DNA of 64,000 bases. Source: Streptomyces toxytricini (GTDB taxonomy: Bacteria; Actinomycetota; Actinomycetes; Streptomycetales; Streptomycetaceae). Positions 26,325-34,982 of the stretch are shown here, in pieces. The stretch covers positions 263,778 through 327,777 of the forward strand of contig NZ_BMTY01000003.1 of assembly GCF_014649915.1 (NCBI RefSeq), given 5' to 3'. Below the pieces are notes generated by a model that was given only the letters and a program-made list of their open reading frames with translations, was not told the DNA's origin and did not search any database. The translations under genes and the position numbers were made by a program. How positions within the stretch are numbered: position 1 is the first letter of the stretch; the number at the start of each line of letters is the position of its first letter.

Positions 26325-27488
26325 ATGCCCGGACCCCGAAGAGACCTCCGCGGCCACGCCCGACCGGGCCGGCCCGCCCGCAGGATCGCCGCCCTCGTCG
26401 GGGCGCACGTCCTGGCGACCGCCCTCGCCGGGCTCGGCGCGCTCCCCGCCCACGCGGCGGACACGGCGGGCGCGGCCGCGACCTGCTTCGGCGCCGCCGC
26501 CACCGGCACCCGCGGCACGCCGGGGGACGACGTCCTCATCGGAACGGCCGGGCGCGACGTCCTCGACGGCGGCGACGGCAACGACCTCATCTGCGGCCTC
26601 GGCGAGGGCGACGTCCTGATCGGCGGCGCGGGCGAGGACCGGATCGCGGGCGGGGCGGGCGACGACCAGGCCGACGGCGGCCCGGGCGCCGACCTCCTCG
26701 TCGGCGACGACGCCGCGTGGACCGGCGGGGCCTCCGGGCCGACGGGCCGGGACCACCTCGTCGGCGGCGGCGAGGCCGACACCCTCGTCGGCGACCACTT
26801 CGCCGTGCAGGGCACGGCCGACGGCGCCTCCGCCGACCTGCTCTTCGGCGGTGACGGCGAGGACTCCCTGATCGGCGACAGTGCCGGCGACCGTGCGAGC
26901 GGCGGGGCGGACGACCGCCTCGACGGCGGCCGCGACAGCGACGGCCTGACCGGCGACTCCAGCGGGTTCCGCGGCGCGACCGGCGCCGGCGACGACGTCC
27001 TGCTGGAGGGCGAGGGCGAGAACGGCCAGGCGGTCGGCGACAGCGCCTCCGTCCTCGGCGACACCGCGGGCAGCGGCGGCGACGACCTCATCGACCTCGG
27101 CGCGGACGGCGGCTACGGCGCCTGGGGCGACCACCGGGCCTACTCGGGCAGGGCCGTCGGATCGGGCAACGACCGCATCCTCGGCGGCAGCGCGGACGAG
27201 ACCGTCCTCGCCGGCGACAGCGGCCTCGGCGACCCGGCCGGCGCGACCGCGGGCAACGACGTGATCGACGGCCGCGGCGGCAACGACCTCATCGTCGGCG
27301 ACAACACCGACTCCCGGTTCGCCCGCGACTCCGTCGGCACGGCGGGCGGCATCGACTTCCTCACCGGCGGCTCGGGCGACGACCTCCTGCGCGGCGGCCC
27401 GGCCAACGACACCCTGAACGGCCTCACCGGCTCGGACGACTGCGACGGCGAGACCGGCACGAACGTCCGCATCGACTGCGAACTCTGA
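26325..27488 (+). CDS. Secreted RTX-repeat calcium-binding protein
   Basis: 387 residues. A long Sec-type signal peptide (basic start, then ALVGAHVLATALAGLGALPAHA, cleavage near residue 45) is followed by glycine/aspartate-rich nonapeptide repeats of the GGxGxDxLx kind throughout, for example GGDGNDLIC, GGAGEDRIA, GGRGGNDLI-like and GGSGDDLLR. These form calcium-bound parallel beta-rolls. Several repeats are spaced by longer GDS/GDN segments (VGDDAAWTG, VGDNTDSRF). Two Cys near the start and two at the end (DDCDGETGTNVRIDCEL) could form disulfides. ATG 26325 has AAGGAG 7 bases upstream. No type I secretion gene is nearby; export is probably by Sec. Confidence 0.85.
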   Translation: MPGPRRDLRGHARPGRPARRIAALVGAHVLATALAGLGALPAHAADTAGAAATCFGAAATGTRGTPGDDVLIGTAGRDVLDGGDGNDLICGLGEGDVLIGGAGEDRIAGGAGDDQADGGPGADLLVGDDAAWTGGASGPTGRDHLVGGGEADTLVGDHFAVQGTADGASADLLFGGDGEDSLIGDSAGDRASGGADDRLDGGRDSDGLTGDSSGFRGATGAGDDVLLEGEGENGQAVGDSASVLGDTAGSGGDDLIDLGADGGYGAWGDHRAYSGRAVGSGNDRILGGSADETVLAGDSGLGDPAGATAGNDVIDGRGGNDLIVGDNTDSRFARDSVGTAGGIDFLTGGSGDDLLRGGPANDTLNGLTGSDDCDGETGTNVRIDCEL

Positions 27489-27564
27489 CGGCGCCGGGCG
27501 GTCCGCGCGGTCCTTCCCTGCCGCCCCGCCCGCCCGGCCGTCCCGGACCCGCGCGCCGGTCCTG

Positions 27565-27948
27565 CTACCAGACCCAGAATCCGCCGCGGACGGAAGTCCG
27601 GCCGTCCTCGTCGACGCCCACCAGGTTGGCCGACTCGGGGCCACTGCTCGATTCGCAGTCCAGCGGGATGACGAACCGGTGCTCTCCGAAGTGCAGGGCG
27701 ATCACCCGATCCGGATCCACCTCACCGCCGTTCACCGTCTTGCCGATGTAGCAGCGCATGAGATCCGACGACCCCGGGGCGGGAAACCGCCACTCGCGGC
27801 CCCCGTACACCCCCCGCGGGTGGCTGAAGACCCGCAGAACCGGTCCGTCGAAGTGCAGCTCGACGTAGTCGCGGACGAAGGAGACGGCGCTGACCTCCAG
27901 GCCCGTCAGCATCCGGAGCGGCTCGTCCGGCTGGTTCCCATGAGTCAC
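27565..27948 (-). CDS. Conserved hypothetical protein
   Basis: 127 residues, soluble, with no recognised domain. It begins with a GTG at 27948 and includes LTGLEVSAVSFVRDYVELHFDGPVL, VYGGREWRFPAPGS, RCYIGKTVNGGEVDPDRVIALHFGEHRFVIPLD and ends RGGFWVW. The alternating strand pattern suggests a small beta-barrel. I recall similar proteins in actinomycetes without a known role. It is alone on its strand between the RTX gene and the DUF7144-like gene. Confidence 0.7.
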   Translation of the reverse strand: MTHGNQPDEPLRMLTGLEVSAVSFVRDYVELHFDGPVLRVFSHPRGVYGGREWRFPAPGSSDLMRCYIGKTVNGGEVDPDRVIALHFGEHRFVIPLDCESSSGPESANLVGVDEDGRTSVRGGFWVW

Positions 27949-28111
27949 GAGCCCATGGTGCCAAAGGTCTCGGCCCGTACGTCACGGGGCCCAGCCCCCC
28001 GCCGGCCCCGGCCGCCCGTCACCCGTTCGGCCCACGGCCGCTCGCCCCGGCGGCGGAACCACCGCACGCTCGAATGGCCCCACCCGTACGAGCGAGAGGC
28101 CAGGTGGCGCA

Positions 28112-28549
28112 ATGTCGACCACACCCACTCACACACCCGCCGGCCGGCCCGGCGGCACCGGCGACTGGGCGACCGGCGGCACCGTGTTCGCCGGCGTCCT
28201 GCTCTCCGTCATCGGCGTGCTCGCGATCTTCGAGGGCATCGCCGCGATCGCCGAGGACGAGGTCTACCAGCGCATCGGCAACTACGTCTTCAAACTGGAC
28301 CTGACCGCCTGGGGCTGGATCCACCTGATCCTCGGCATCCTGGCGCTGGCGGCCGGTCTGGCCCTGCTAAAGAACGGCGCGACCTGGGCGCGCATCGCCG
28401 GCATCGCACTGGCCTGCCTGTCGTTGATCGCGCACTTCCTGTGGCTGCCGTACCAGCCCTGGTGGTCGGTGATCGCCATCGCCATCGCGATCTTCGTCAT
28501 CTGGGCGCTGTGCAAGGACCCGCACGACCCGCGGGCCGCGCGCGTCTGA
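28112..28549 (+). CDS. Four-helix membrane protein, DUF7144-like
   Basis: 145 residues with four membrane segments: TVFAGVLLSVIGVLAIFEGIAA, WGWIHLILGILALAAGLALL, WARIAGIALACLSLIAHFL and WSVIAIAIAIFVIWALC. The pattern and the WGWIHLILG block fit a family of short actinobacterial membrane proteins, often near stress genes. ATG 28112 with AGGTGG 5 bases upstream. It converges with the following gene, leaving only 6 bases. Function unknown. Confidence 0.75.
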   Translation: MSTTPTHTPAGRPGGTGDWATGGTVFAGVLLSVIGVLAIFEGIAAIAEDEVYQRIGNYVFKLDLTAWGWIHLILGILALAAGLALLKNGATWARIAGIALACLSLIAHFLWLPYQPWWSVIAIAIAIFVIWALCKDPHDPRAARV

Positions 28550-28555
28550 CGATCC

Positions 28556-29218
28556 TCAGCGCAGGGCGAACAGCACGACGAGAGAGACGGCGCCCAGGAC
28601 GGCCGGTGCGATGACCTCGTAGGACCAGCGCACCCGTACGCCGCCCTGGGCGCCGGTGCGCGAGGCCCCGCGCTCGGCGAGGTCCCGCAGCTCGTCCACG
28701 ACCCGGTCCGCGTACGCCCGCTGCGGCTCGGCCGCGGAGCCGTCGGCGGCGCCGCCCCCGGCCTCCGGCCCGGACGGCTTCACGGTCAGGCCGCGGCCGG
28801 TCAGTCCGCCGCGGCGGCTGAGCCGCCCGCGCTGCGCCCTCTTCCGCTCGCGCAGCGAGACCGGGACGGACCACAGCTGGTAGGTGGAGCCCTCGGCCAG
28901 CACCTCGGCGGAGTACCCGGCGCGCACCGCGTCCACGGCTGCCCAGGGCAGCTCGATCACGCGGAAGGGGTTGCGGACCCGCATCCGGTCCTCGTTGGCG
29001 AAGACGGCCGGGCGCATCGTGAACGCCACGACCAGCGGCACCGCGAAGAGCGCGGCGGCGGCCCCGAACCAGCGGGCCGATCCCTCCCCGCGGACGATCG
29101 CGTCGCCGCAGAGCCACGCGATCAGCGCCAGCAGCAGGACCCCGGTGACGACGGCCATGGGGGAGCGGTAGACCCGGTCGTCGTAGACCGGCTCGTCAGG
29201 AGGCTGCTGGCTGCTCAT
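28556..29218 (-). CDS. PH-domain membrane protein
   Basis: 220 residues. Two membrane helices near the N-terminus (VVTGVLLLALIAWLCGDAIV and WFGAAAALFAVPLVVAFTM), then a bacterial PH-like domain (DRMRVRNPFRVIELPWAAVDAVRAGYSAEVL, YQLWSVPVSLRERKR), a charged linker, and a C-terminal helix (VIAPAVLGAVSLVVLFAL). It is typical of actinobacterial PH-domain proteins of unknown role. ATG 29218. Confidence 0.78.
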   Translation of the reverse strand: MSSQQPPDEPVYDDRVYRSPMAVVTGVLLLALIAWLCGDAIVRGEGSARWFGAAAALFAVPLVVAFTMRPAVFANEDRMRVRNPFRVIELPWAAVDAVRAGYSAEVLAEGSTYQLWSVPVSLRERKRAQRGRLSRRGGLTGRGLTVKPSGPEAGGGAADGSAAEPQRAYADRVVDELRDLAERGASRTGAQGGVRVRWSYEVIAPAVLGAVSLVVLFALR

Positions 29219-29293
29219 GCGCCCGATTCTGCCTCACCCGCCCCCGGACGACGAGCCCCTGCGGGCTGCCGTTCCCGGCCGCCGAACGGGCCG

Positions 29294-29995
29294 TCAGGCG
29301 CGGCCGCCGCGGCGGGCGCGGAGCAGCCGGGCCGCGGCCATCGCGCCGGTGATCGCGACCAGCCCGGCGCCCGCCGCCAAGGTCACCGTGTCGTCGCCGT
29401 CCTCCGCCGCGGCCGCCGGCTCGTATGCCGCCGCGCCGTGGGCCGCCGTCGTGACGAGCGCCGCGGGCGCGGCTGCCGTCCGCGCCTGCACGGCCGGGGC
29501 CTCCTGCGCGGGCGCCGGGGGCCGGGCGGCGGCCGGGGCGGGGGCGGGCTCCACGGCCGCCCCCTTCGCCGGCAGCGGGTACGACGCCGTTGCCCCGTCC
29601 TGCGTGACGACGAGCACCGGCGCATCGGTGTCGGCCTTGGCCAGCCGCAGCCCGAGCCCGTTCACGGTGTCCCCGGGGTGGCTCCGGTCCAGCAGCGCGA
29701 GCACCCGCACCATGTACGTGTCGCCGGGCTTCCACCGGGTGCCGACGGCGCGGATCCAGGCCTCGGGACCCTCCGCCCCGTTCCGCAGCACGGCGACGAG
29801 CCCCTCGCCGATGTACACCGGCTCGCCCGCGTACCGGTCGGCGCCGTCCGACGCCGCGCCGCCGCCGTACTCCGCGGCCGCATGCGGGCCCTGCGCGGCG
29901 ACGGCCGTGTACACGCCGCTCGCGGCGGGCCAGAGCAGCGCGCCCGCGAGGGCGGCGGTGACGAGCGAGGTACGGAGGGCGAAGGCGGTACGCAT
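29294..29995 (-). CDS. Secreted membrane-tethered protein of unknown function
   Basis: 233 residues. A signal peptide (FALRTSLVTAALAGALLWPAASG) precedes an extracytoplasmic domain with EPVYIGEGLVAVLRNGAEGPEAWIRAVGT, WKPGDTYMVRVLALLDRSHPGDTVNGLGLRLA. A Pro/Ala linker and one C-terminal helix (LVAITGAMAAARLL) with a basic tail (RARRGGRA) follow. The layout resembles a sortase substrate but no LPXTG/LAXTG motif precedes the helix. ATG 29995 has AGGAG 5 bases upstream. It lies divergent to deoC. Confidence 0.72.
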   Translation of the reverse strand: MRTAFALRTSLVTAALAGALLWPAASGVYTAVAAQGPHAAAEYGGGAASDGADRYAGEPVYIGEGLVAVLRNGAEGPEAWIRAVGTRWKPGDTYMVRVLALLDRSHPGDTVNGLGLRLAKADTDAPVLVVTQDGATASYPLPAKGAAVEPAPAPAAARPPAPAQEAPAVQARTAAAPAALVTTAAHGAAAYEPAAAAEDGDDTVTLAAGAGLVAITGAMAAARLLRARRGGRA

Positions 29996-30266
29996 AACGA
30001 CTCCTGGAGCTGATGTCGAGGATAGGCGGGAGAGTCGCATGCCGCGTGTTCTCGGGCGGGCGGGCGGGCGGTCGGTGGGTCGGGCCGTGGTCCGTGGTCC
30101 GGGAGGTCTGGCGGGCTGCTGGGAAAAATCTATGCGTGGGTTTCGGCCGGACCGTCGGATTCCCGTCATGGCCGTGTAACGGCGGTGACCAGCGTCTTTG
30201 CCGCGGCCCTCACAGCACGGATGCGGCCGACCCCGCACAGATGTGCACTCATGGGGGTGACAGGCC

Positions 30267-30280
30267 GCTACGCGCGTAGA
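30267..30280 (+). promoter_or_regulatory. Nucleoside-regulon operator, site 5 (deoC)
   Basis: GCTACGCGCGTAGA with perfect core CTACGCGCGTAG at 30268-30279. The likely -10 hexamer TATGCT (30281-30286) abuts it, so binding would block RNA polymerase. Confidence 0.82.
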
Positions 30281-30286
30281 TATGCT
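30281..30286 (+). promoter_or_regulatory. Probable -10 hexamer of the deoC promoter
   Basis: TATGCT directly after the operator. GTG codons at 30290 and 30293 and the ATG at 30299 are all in frame and lie where transcription would start, so deoC mRNA may be leaderless. The sequence TATGCTCGTGTG resembles TACGCTCGTCTG before deoD. Confidence 0.55.
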
Positions 30287-30298
30287 CGTGTGGTGACC

Positions 30299-31261
30299 AT
30301 GCCCACCACCCTCACCGCATTCGCCGACGTGACGACGTCCGACAGTGCGCTGCGCCGCTTCCTGCACGGGCTGCCCGGCGTGGACGCCGTCGGCCTGGAG
30401 GCCCGCGCGGCCGCGCTCGGGACCCGTTCGATCAAGACGACGGCCAAGGCGTACGCCATCGACCTCGCCATCTCGATGATCGACCTGACCACGCTTGAGG
30501 GTGCCGACACCCCGGGCAAGGTCCGTGCGCTCGCCGCGAAGGCCGTCCACCCCGACCCGACCGACCGTACGACGCCGATGACCGCCGCGGTCTGCGTCTA
30601 CCCGGACATGGTGGCCACCGCGAAGGCCGCCCTGAACGGCGCCGACGTCAAGGTGGCGTCCGTCGCGACCGCCTTCCCGGCCGGCCGCGCCGCGCTGCCC
30701 GTCAAGCTCGCCGACACCCGTGACGCCGTCGCCGCCGGCGCCGACGAGATCGACATGGTCATCGACCGTGGCGCCTTCCTCGCCGGCCGCTACCTGGAGA
30801 CGTACGAGCTGATCAAGGCCGTGAAGGAGGCGTGCGTCCGCGAGGACGGCACCGCCGCCCGCCTGAAGGTCATCTTCGAGACCGGCGAGCTGTCGACGTA
30901 CGACAACATCCGCCGCGCCTCCTGGATCGGCATGCTGGCCGGCGCCGACTTCATCAAGACCTCGACCGGCAAGGTGGGCACCAACGCCACCCCTGCCAAC
31001 ACCCTCCTGATGCTGGAGGCCGTCCGCGACTTCAAGGCGCAGACCGGCATCCAGATCGGCGTGAAGCCGGCCGGCGGCATCCGCACGACCAAGGACGCGA
31101 TCAAGTTCCTGGTCCTGGTCAACGAGACCGCCGGCGAGGACTGGCTGACCAGCGAGTGGTTCCGCTTCGGCGCCTCCAGCCTGCTCAACGACCTGCTCAT
31201 GCAGCGCCAGAAGCTGAGCACCGGCCGTTACTCCGGTCCCGACTACGTGACGGTGGACTGA
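30299..31261 (+). CDS. deoC: Deoxyribose-phosphate aldolase
   Basis: 320-residue class I aldolase splitting 2-deoxyribose-5-phosphate into glyceraldehyde-3-phosphate and acetaldehyde. Lys220 in ADFIKTSTGK is the Schiff-base residue; Lys256 (GVKPAGGIRT) and Asp152 (EIDMVID) complete the active site. It is longer than the E. coli type because of an N-terminal extension of about 50 residues, usual in actinomycetes. Start ATG 30299 is chosen; in-frame GTGs at 30290 and 30293 are possible leaderless starts. The aldehyde dehydrogenase gene follows after 5 bases, which would oxidise the acetaldehyde. Confidence 0.95.
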   Translation: MPTTLTAFADVTTSDSALRRFLHGLPGVDAVGLEARAAALGTRSIKTTAKAYAIDLAISMIDLTTLEGADTPGKVRALAAKAVHPDPTDRTTPMTAAVCVYPDMVATAKAALNGADVKVASVATAFPAGRAALPVKLADTRDAVAAGADEIDMVIDRGAFLAGRYLETYELIKAVKEACVREDGTAARLKVIFETGELSTYDNIRRASWIGMLAGADFIKTSTGKVGTNATPANTLLMLEAVRDFKAQTGIQIGVKPAGGIRTTKDAIKFLVLVNETAGEDWLTSEWFRFGASSLLNDLLMQRQKLSTGRYSGPDYVTVD

Positions 31262-31266
31262 TCACC

Positions 31267-32703
31267 ATGGCATCTGCATTCGAGTACGCTCCGGCTCCCG
31301 AGTCCCGCTCGGTCGTCGACATCGCCCCCTCCTACGGCCTCTTCATCGACGGCGAGTTCACCGAGGCGGCCGACGGCAAGGTCTTCAAGACGGTCTCGCC
31401 GTCCTCCGAGGAGGTCCTCTCCGAGGTCGCCCAGGCCGGCGCCGCCGATGTCGACCGCGCCGTGAAGGCCGCCCGCAAGGCGTTCGAGAAGTGGTCCGCG
31501 CTGCCCGGCGCGGAGCGCGCCAAGTACCTCTTCCGCATCGCCCGGATCATCCAGGAGCGCAGCCGCGAGCTGGCCGTCCTGGAGACCCTCGACAACGGCA
31601 AGCCGATCAAGGAGACCCGCGACGCGGACCTCCCGCTGGTCGCCGCGCACTTCTTCTACTACGCGGGCTGGGCCGACAAGCTCGGCCACGCCGGCTACGG
31701 CGCGAACCCGCGCCCGCTCGGCGTCGCCGGCCAGGTCATCCCGTGGAACTTCCCGCTGCTGATGCTGGCGTGGAAGATCGCCCCGGCGCTCGCCGCGGGC
31801 AACACCGTCGTCCTCAAGCCGGCCGAGACGACCCCGCTGTCCGCCCTGTTCTTCGCGGACATCTGCCGCCAGGCCGGGCTGCCCCGGGGCGTCGTCAACA
31901 TCATCCCCGGCTACGGGGACGCGGGCGCCGAGCTCGTCGCGCACCCGGACGTCAACAAGGTCGCCTTCACCGGCTCCACCGCGGTCGGCAAGGCCATCGC
32001 CCGCCAGGTCGCGGGCACCGGCAAGAAGGTCACCCTGGAGCTGGGCGGCAAGGGCGCCAACATCGTCTTCGACGACGCGCCGATCGACCAGGCCGTCGAG
32101 GGCATCGTCGGCGGCATCTTCTTCAACCAGGGCCAGGTCTGCTGCGCCGGGTCCCGCCTGCTCGTGCAGGAGTCGATCCACGACGAGCTGCTGGACTCCC
32201 TCAAGCGCCGCCTGTCCACCCTGCGCCTCGGCGACCCGCTGGACAAGAACACCGACATCGGCGCGATCAACTCCGCGGAGCAGCTCGCCCGGATCACCGC
32301 GCTCGCCGAGACCGGCGAGGCCGAGGGCGCCGAGCGCTGGTCCCCGGCGTGCGAGCTGCCGTCCGCCGGCTACTGGTTCGCCCCGACGCTGTTCACGAAC
32401 GTCACCCAGGCGCACACCATCGCCCGTGACGAGATCTTCGGCCCGGTGCTGTCGGTGCTGACCTTCCGCACGCCCGACGAGGCGGTGGCGAAGGCCAACA
32501 ACAGCCAGTACGGCCTGTCCGCGGGCATCTGGACGGAGAAGGGCTCGCGCATCCTGGCCGTCGCGAACAAGCTCCGCGCGGGCGTCGTCTGGGCCAACAC
32601 GTTCAACAAGTTCGACCCGACCTCGCCCTTCGGCGGCTACAAGGAGTCGGGCTTCGGCCGCGAGGGCGGTCGCCACGGTCTGGAGGCCTACCTCGATGTC
32701 TGA
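31267..32703 (+). CDS. NAD(P)-dependent aldehyde dehydrogenase
   Basis: 478-residue full-length aldehyde dehydrogenase. Visible are the cofactor-binding IPWNFPLLMLAWKIAPALAAGNTVVLKPAE, the general-base Glu258 in VTLELGGKGA, and nucleophile Cys292 in FFNQGQVCCAGSR, with PFGGYKESGFGRE near the end. It sits 5 bases after deoC, so its likely physiological substrate is the acetaldehyde released by DeoC. That substrate is inferred from position only. It overlaps the next aldehyde dehydrogenase-like gene by 8 bases. Confidence 0.92.
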   Translation: MASAFEYAPAPESRSVVDIAPSYGLFIDGEFTEAADGKVFKTVSPSSEEVLSEVAQAGAADVDRAVKAARKAFEKWSALPGAERAKYLFRIARIIQERSRELAVLETLDNGKPIKETRDADLPLVAAHFFYYAGWADKLGHAGYGANPRPLGVAGQVIPWNFPLLMLAWKIAPALAAGNTVVLKPAETTPLSALFFADICRQAGLPRGVVNIIPGYGDAGAELVAHPDVNKVAFTGSTAVGKAIARQVAGTGKKVTLELGGKGANIVFDDAPIDQAVEGIVGGIFFNQGQVCCAGSRLLVQESIHDELLDSLKRRLSTLRLGDPLDKNTDIGAINSAEQLARITALAETGEAEGAERWSPACELPSAGYWFAPTLFTNVTQAHTIARDEIFGPVLSVLTFRTPDEAVAKANNSQYGLSAGIWTEKGSRILAVANKLRAGVVWANTFNKFDPTSPFGGYKESGFGREGGRHGLEAYLDV

Positions 32704-33592
32704 GTCGACCACGCGACTGAACGTCTTCAAGACCTACAAGCTGTACGTCGGCGGGAAGTTCCCGCGTTCCGAGAGCGGCCGGGTGTACGAGGTGACGGAC
32801 TCGAAGGGCAAGTGGCTGGCCAACGCCCCCCTCTCCTCCCGCAAGGACGCCCGCGACGCGGTCGTCGCCGCCCGCAAGGCGTTCGGCGGCTGGTCGGGCG
32901 CGACCGCGTACAACCGCAGCCAGATCCTCTACCGCATCGCCGAGATGCTGGAGGGCCGCCGCGAGCAGTTCGTCCGCGAGGTGGGCGACGCGGAGGGGCT
33001 GTCGAAGTCCAAGGCGGCCGCCGTCGTGGACGCCGCGATCGACCGCTGGGTCTGGTACGCGGGCTGGACCGACAAGATCGGCCAGGTCGTGGGCGGGGCC
33101 AACCCGGTCGCGGGCCCCTTCTTCAACCTGTCGACCCCGGAGCCGACCGGTGTCGTCGCGGTCGTCGCCCCGCAGGAGTCGTCCTTCCTCGGCCTGGTCT
33201 CCGTGATCGCCCCGGTGATCGCGACGGGCAACACCGCCGTCGTCATCGCCTCCGAGAAGGCCCCGCTGCCGGCGCTGTCCCTCGGCGAGGTGCTCGCCAC
33301 CTCCGACCTGCCCGGCGGCGTGGTGAACGTCCTCTCCGGCAAGGCCTCCGAGATGGGCCCGCACCTGGCGGCCCACCAGGACGTCAACGCGATCGACCTG
33401 GCGGGCGCCGGCGAGGCGCTGGCCAAGGAGCTGGAGATCGCCGCGGCCGACAACCTCAAGCGCGTCCTGCGTCCACAGCCTGTGGACGACTGGAGCGCCG
33501 ACCCGGGCACGTCGCGCATGACCGCGTTCCTGGAGACCAAGACGGTCTGGCACCCCACCGGCTCCCTCGGAGCCTCCGGCTCCAGCTACTAG
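32696..33592 (+). CDS. Half-length aldehyde dehydrogenase-like protein without catalytic domain
   Basis: 298 residues. It matches the N-terminal two thirds of the dehydrogenase fold: LYVGGKFPRSESGRVYEV, RKAFGGWSGATAYNRSQILYRIAEMLEGR, TPEPTGVVAVVAPQESSFLGLVSVIAPVIATGNTAVV, LPGGVVNVLSGKASEMG. The segment that should carry the ELGGK Glu and the catalytic Cys is missing, and a short tail (LKRVLRPQPVDDW, LETKTVWHPTG) ends the protein. Codon use is normal and a strong terminator lies 24 bases after the stop, so this is a real short gene and not a recent frameshift. Start ATG 32696 lies inside the upstream gene. It may be a structural partner of that enzyme. Confidence 0.85.
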   Translation: MSESTTRLNVFKTYKLYVGGKFPRSESGRVYEVTDSKGKWLANAPLSSRKDARDAVVAARKAFGGWSGATAYNRSQILYRIAEMLEGRREQFVREVGDAEGLSKSKAAAVVDAAIDRWVWYAGWTDKIGQVVGGANPVAGPFFNLSTPEPTGVVAVVAPQESSFLGLVSVIAPVIATGNTAVVIASEKAPLPALSLGEVLATSDLPGGVVNVLSGKASEMGPHLAAHQDVNAIDLAGAGEALAKELEIAAADNLKRVLRPQPVDDWSADPGTSRMTAFLETKTVWHPTGSLGASGSSY

Positions 33593-33615
33593 CCGGACCG
33601 CACCCCGCGCGGAAC

Positions 33616-33665
33616 GCGGAAAGGGCCGTCGGCGGCACACATGTGCCGCCGACGGCCCTTTCCGC
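33616..33665. terminator. Bidirectional terminator between the deoC operon and the convergent secreted-protein gene
   Basis: Perfect 23-bp stem, arms 33616-33638 and 33643-33665 with an ACAT loop. The arms contain GGAAAGGGCC / GGCCCTTTCC, so short A and T runs flank it on both sides. It serves genes on both strands. Confidence 0.88.
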
Positions 33666-33681
33666 TGCCCCGGGGCCGTGC

Positions 33682-34038
33682 CTACTTCGGGAGTACGGGC
33701 CCCAGGAGGGACGTCACGGCGGCCGTCGGCAGCTCCTTGACCGACGGGCCCTGCGTGAGCGCGCCGGTGACCATGCCGGTGCCGACCGCCGGGAAGTCCG
33801 CGACCTTCGTGGCGATGCCGTTGTCCAGCGGGTCCACCCCGGTCTTCGCGAGCGGGTTCACCTTCAGGTTCGCGATCGGGTCGACGACGCCGGACACGGC
33901 CGCCGGGACCGACAGTTCGCCCGCCTCGGCGCCGCCGGCCGCCATCGCGAGGGCCGCGCCGGCCATGGAGAGCGTGAGGCCCGCCGAGCGCGCGGAGCGC
34001 AGGGCGCTGGACGTGCCGGGGGCTGCGTGACGTGCCAT
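33682..34038 (-). CDS. Small secreted protein
   Basis: 118 residues. The signal peptide (RSAGLTLSMAGAALAMAAGGAEA) is followed by a mature chain with LSVPAAVSGVVDPIANLKVNPLAKTGVDPLDNGIATK and a Leu/Pro-rich C-terminus. No domain known to me. Similar in kind to the protein at 24052. ATG 34038. Likely exported and of unknown role. Confidence 0.72.
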   Translation of the reverse strand: MARHAAPGTSSALRSARSAGLTLSMAGAALAMAAGGAEAGELSVPAAVSGVVDPIANLKVNPLAKTGVDPLDNGIATKVADFPAVGTGMVTGALTQGPSVKELPTAAVTSLLGPVLPK

Positions 34039-34158
34039 GGGTTTCCCGCCTGTGGTCGTGTTCGCGTGCGCACGCAGCGTAGTGGAGGTGTGATCCTGGA
34101 TACCAACCGCCCGCAGATGGCATCCCCTGCGCGGGGGAATGCGTCACACTGGTGTCCC

Positions 34159-34794
34159 GTGAGCTCCTCCTCTCCTTCGCCTGCGCGTGTCGTCCTGTTG
34201 ACCGGGCCCTCGGGTTCCGGCAAGTCCTCGCTGGCCGCCCGGTCCGGGCTTCCCGTGCTCCGGCTGGACGACTTCTACAAGGAGGGCGACGACCCGTCCC
34301 TCCCCCTGGTCGAGGGAAGCTCCGACATCGACTGGGACTCCCCGCTCTCCTGGGACGCCGACACCGCCGTCGCCGCGGTCGCCGACCTGTGCCGCACCGG
34401 CCGCACCGAGGTCCCCGTCTACGACATCTCGACGTCCTCCCGCACCGGCTCGGAGACCTTCGACACCGCGGGCGCGCCGCTGTTCATCGCGGAGGGCATC
34501 TTCGCCGCGGACATAGCGGCCCGCTGCCAGGAGCTCGGCCTCCTCGCCGACGCCATCTGCCTGCGCGGCCGACCCTCCACGACCTTCCGCCGCCGCCTGG
34601 TCCGCGACCTGCGCGAGGGCCGCAAGTCCGTGCTGTTCCTGCTGCGGCGCGGCCTGCGCCTGATGCGGGCCGAGCGGGGCATCGTCGCCCGCCACACCGC
34701 CCTCGGCGCGCACCCCTGCGGCCGCGACGAGGCCCTGGGCCGCCTGGCCGCCGCCGCGGCCGGCCGCCTGCGCGCCCCCGCCGCCGCGGCCTGA
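34159..34794 (+). CDS. Uridine kinase-like P-loop protein
   Basis: 211 residues. Walker A GPSGSGKSS near residue 16, then LPVLRLDDFYKEGDDPSLP as in uridine/cytidine kinases, DWDSPLSWD, EVPVYDISTSSRTG and AEGIFAADIA. The C-terminus carries CLRGRPSTTFRRRLVRDLREGRKSV as in this family. It would phosphorylate uridine or a related nucleoside. GTG 34159 is the start proposed; a GTG at 34090 would add 23 residues unlike the family. Its place beside the deoC operon fits nucleoside salvage, but it lacks the regulon operator. Confidence 0.8.
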   Translation: MSSSSPSPARVVLLTGPSGSGKSSLAARSGLPVLRLDDFYKEGDDPSLPLVEGSSDIDWDSPLSWDADTAVAAVADLCRTGRTEVPVYDISTSSRTGSETFDTAGAPLFIAEGIFAADIAARCQELGLLADAICLRGRPSTTFRRRLVRDLREGRKSVLFLLRRGLRLMRAERGIVARHTALGAHPCGRDEALGRLAAAAAGRLRAPAAAA

Positions 34795-34982
34795 CCCGGC
34801 CCCCGCGCCCCGGACGCACCGCGGCCGGCGGCCCCGGCGCGCGATGCGCCACGGGCCGCCGGCCGCGGACGTGCGAAGGCGGGACCCTGCGGACCCCCGA
34901 CCGCATGATCCCGCCTCCATCCCCCCCCAATGGCCCCCGTCCCACCCCCGTAGGACGGGCCCCCCGGCCAGTGGTCTCCCGG

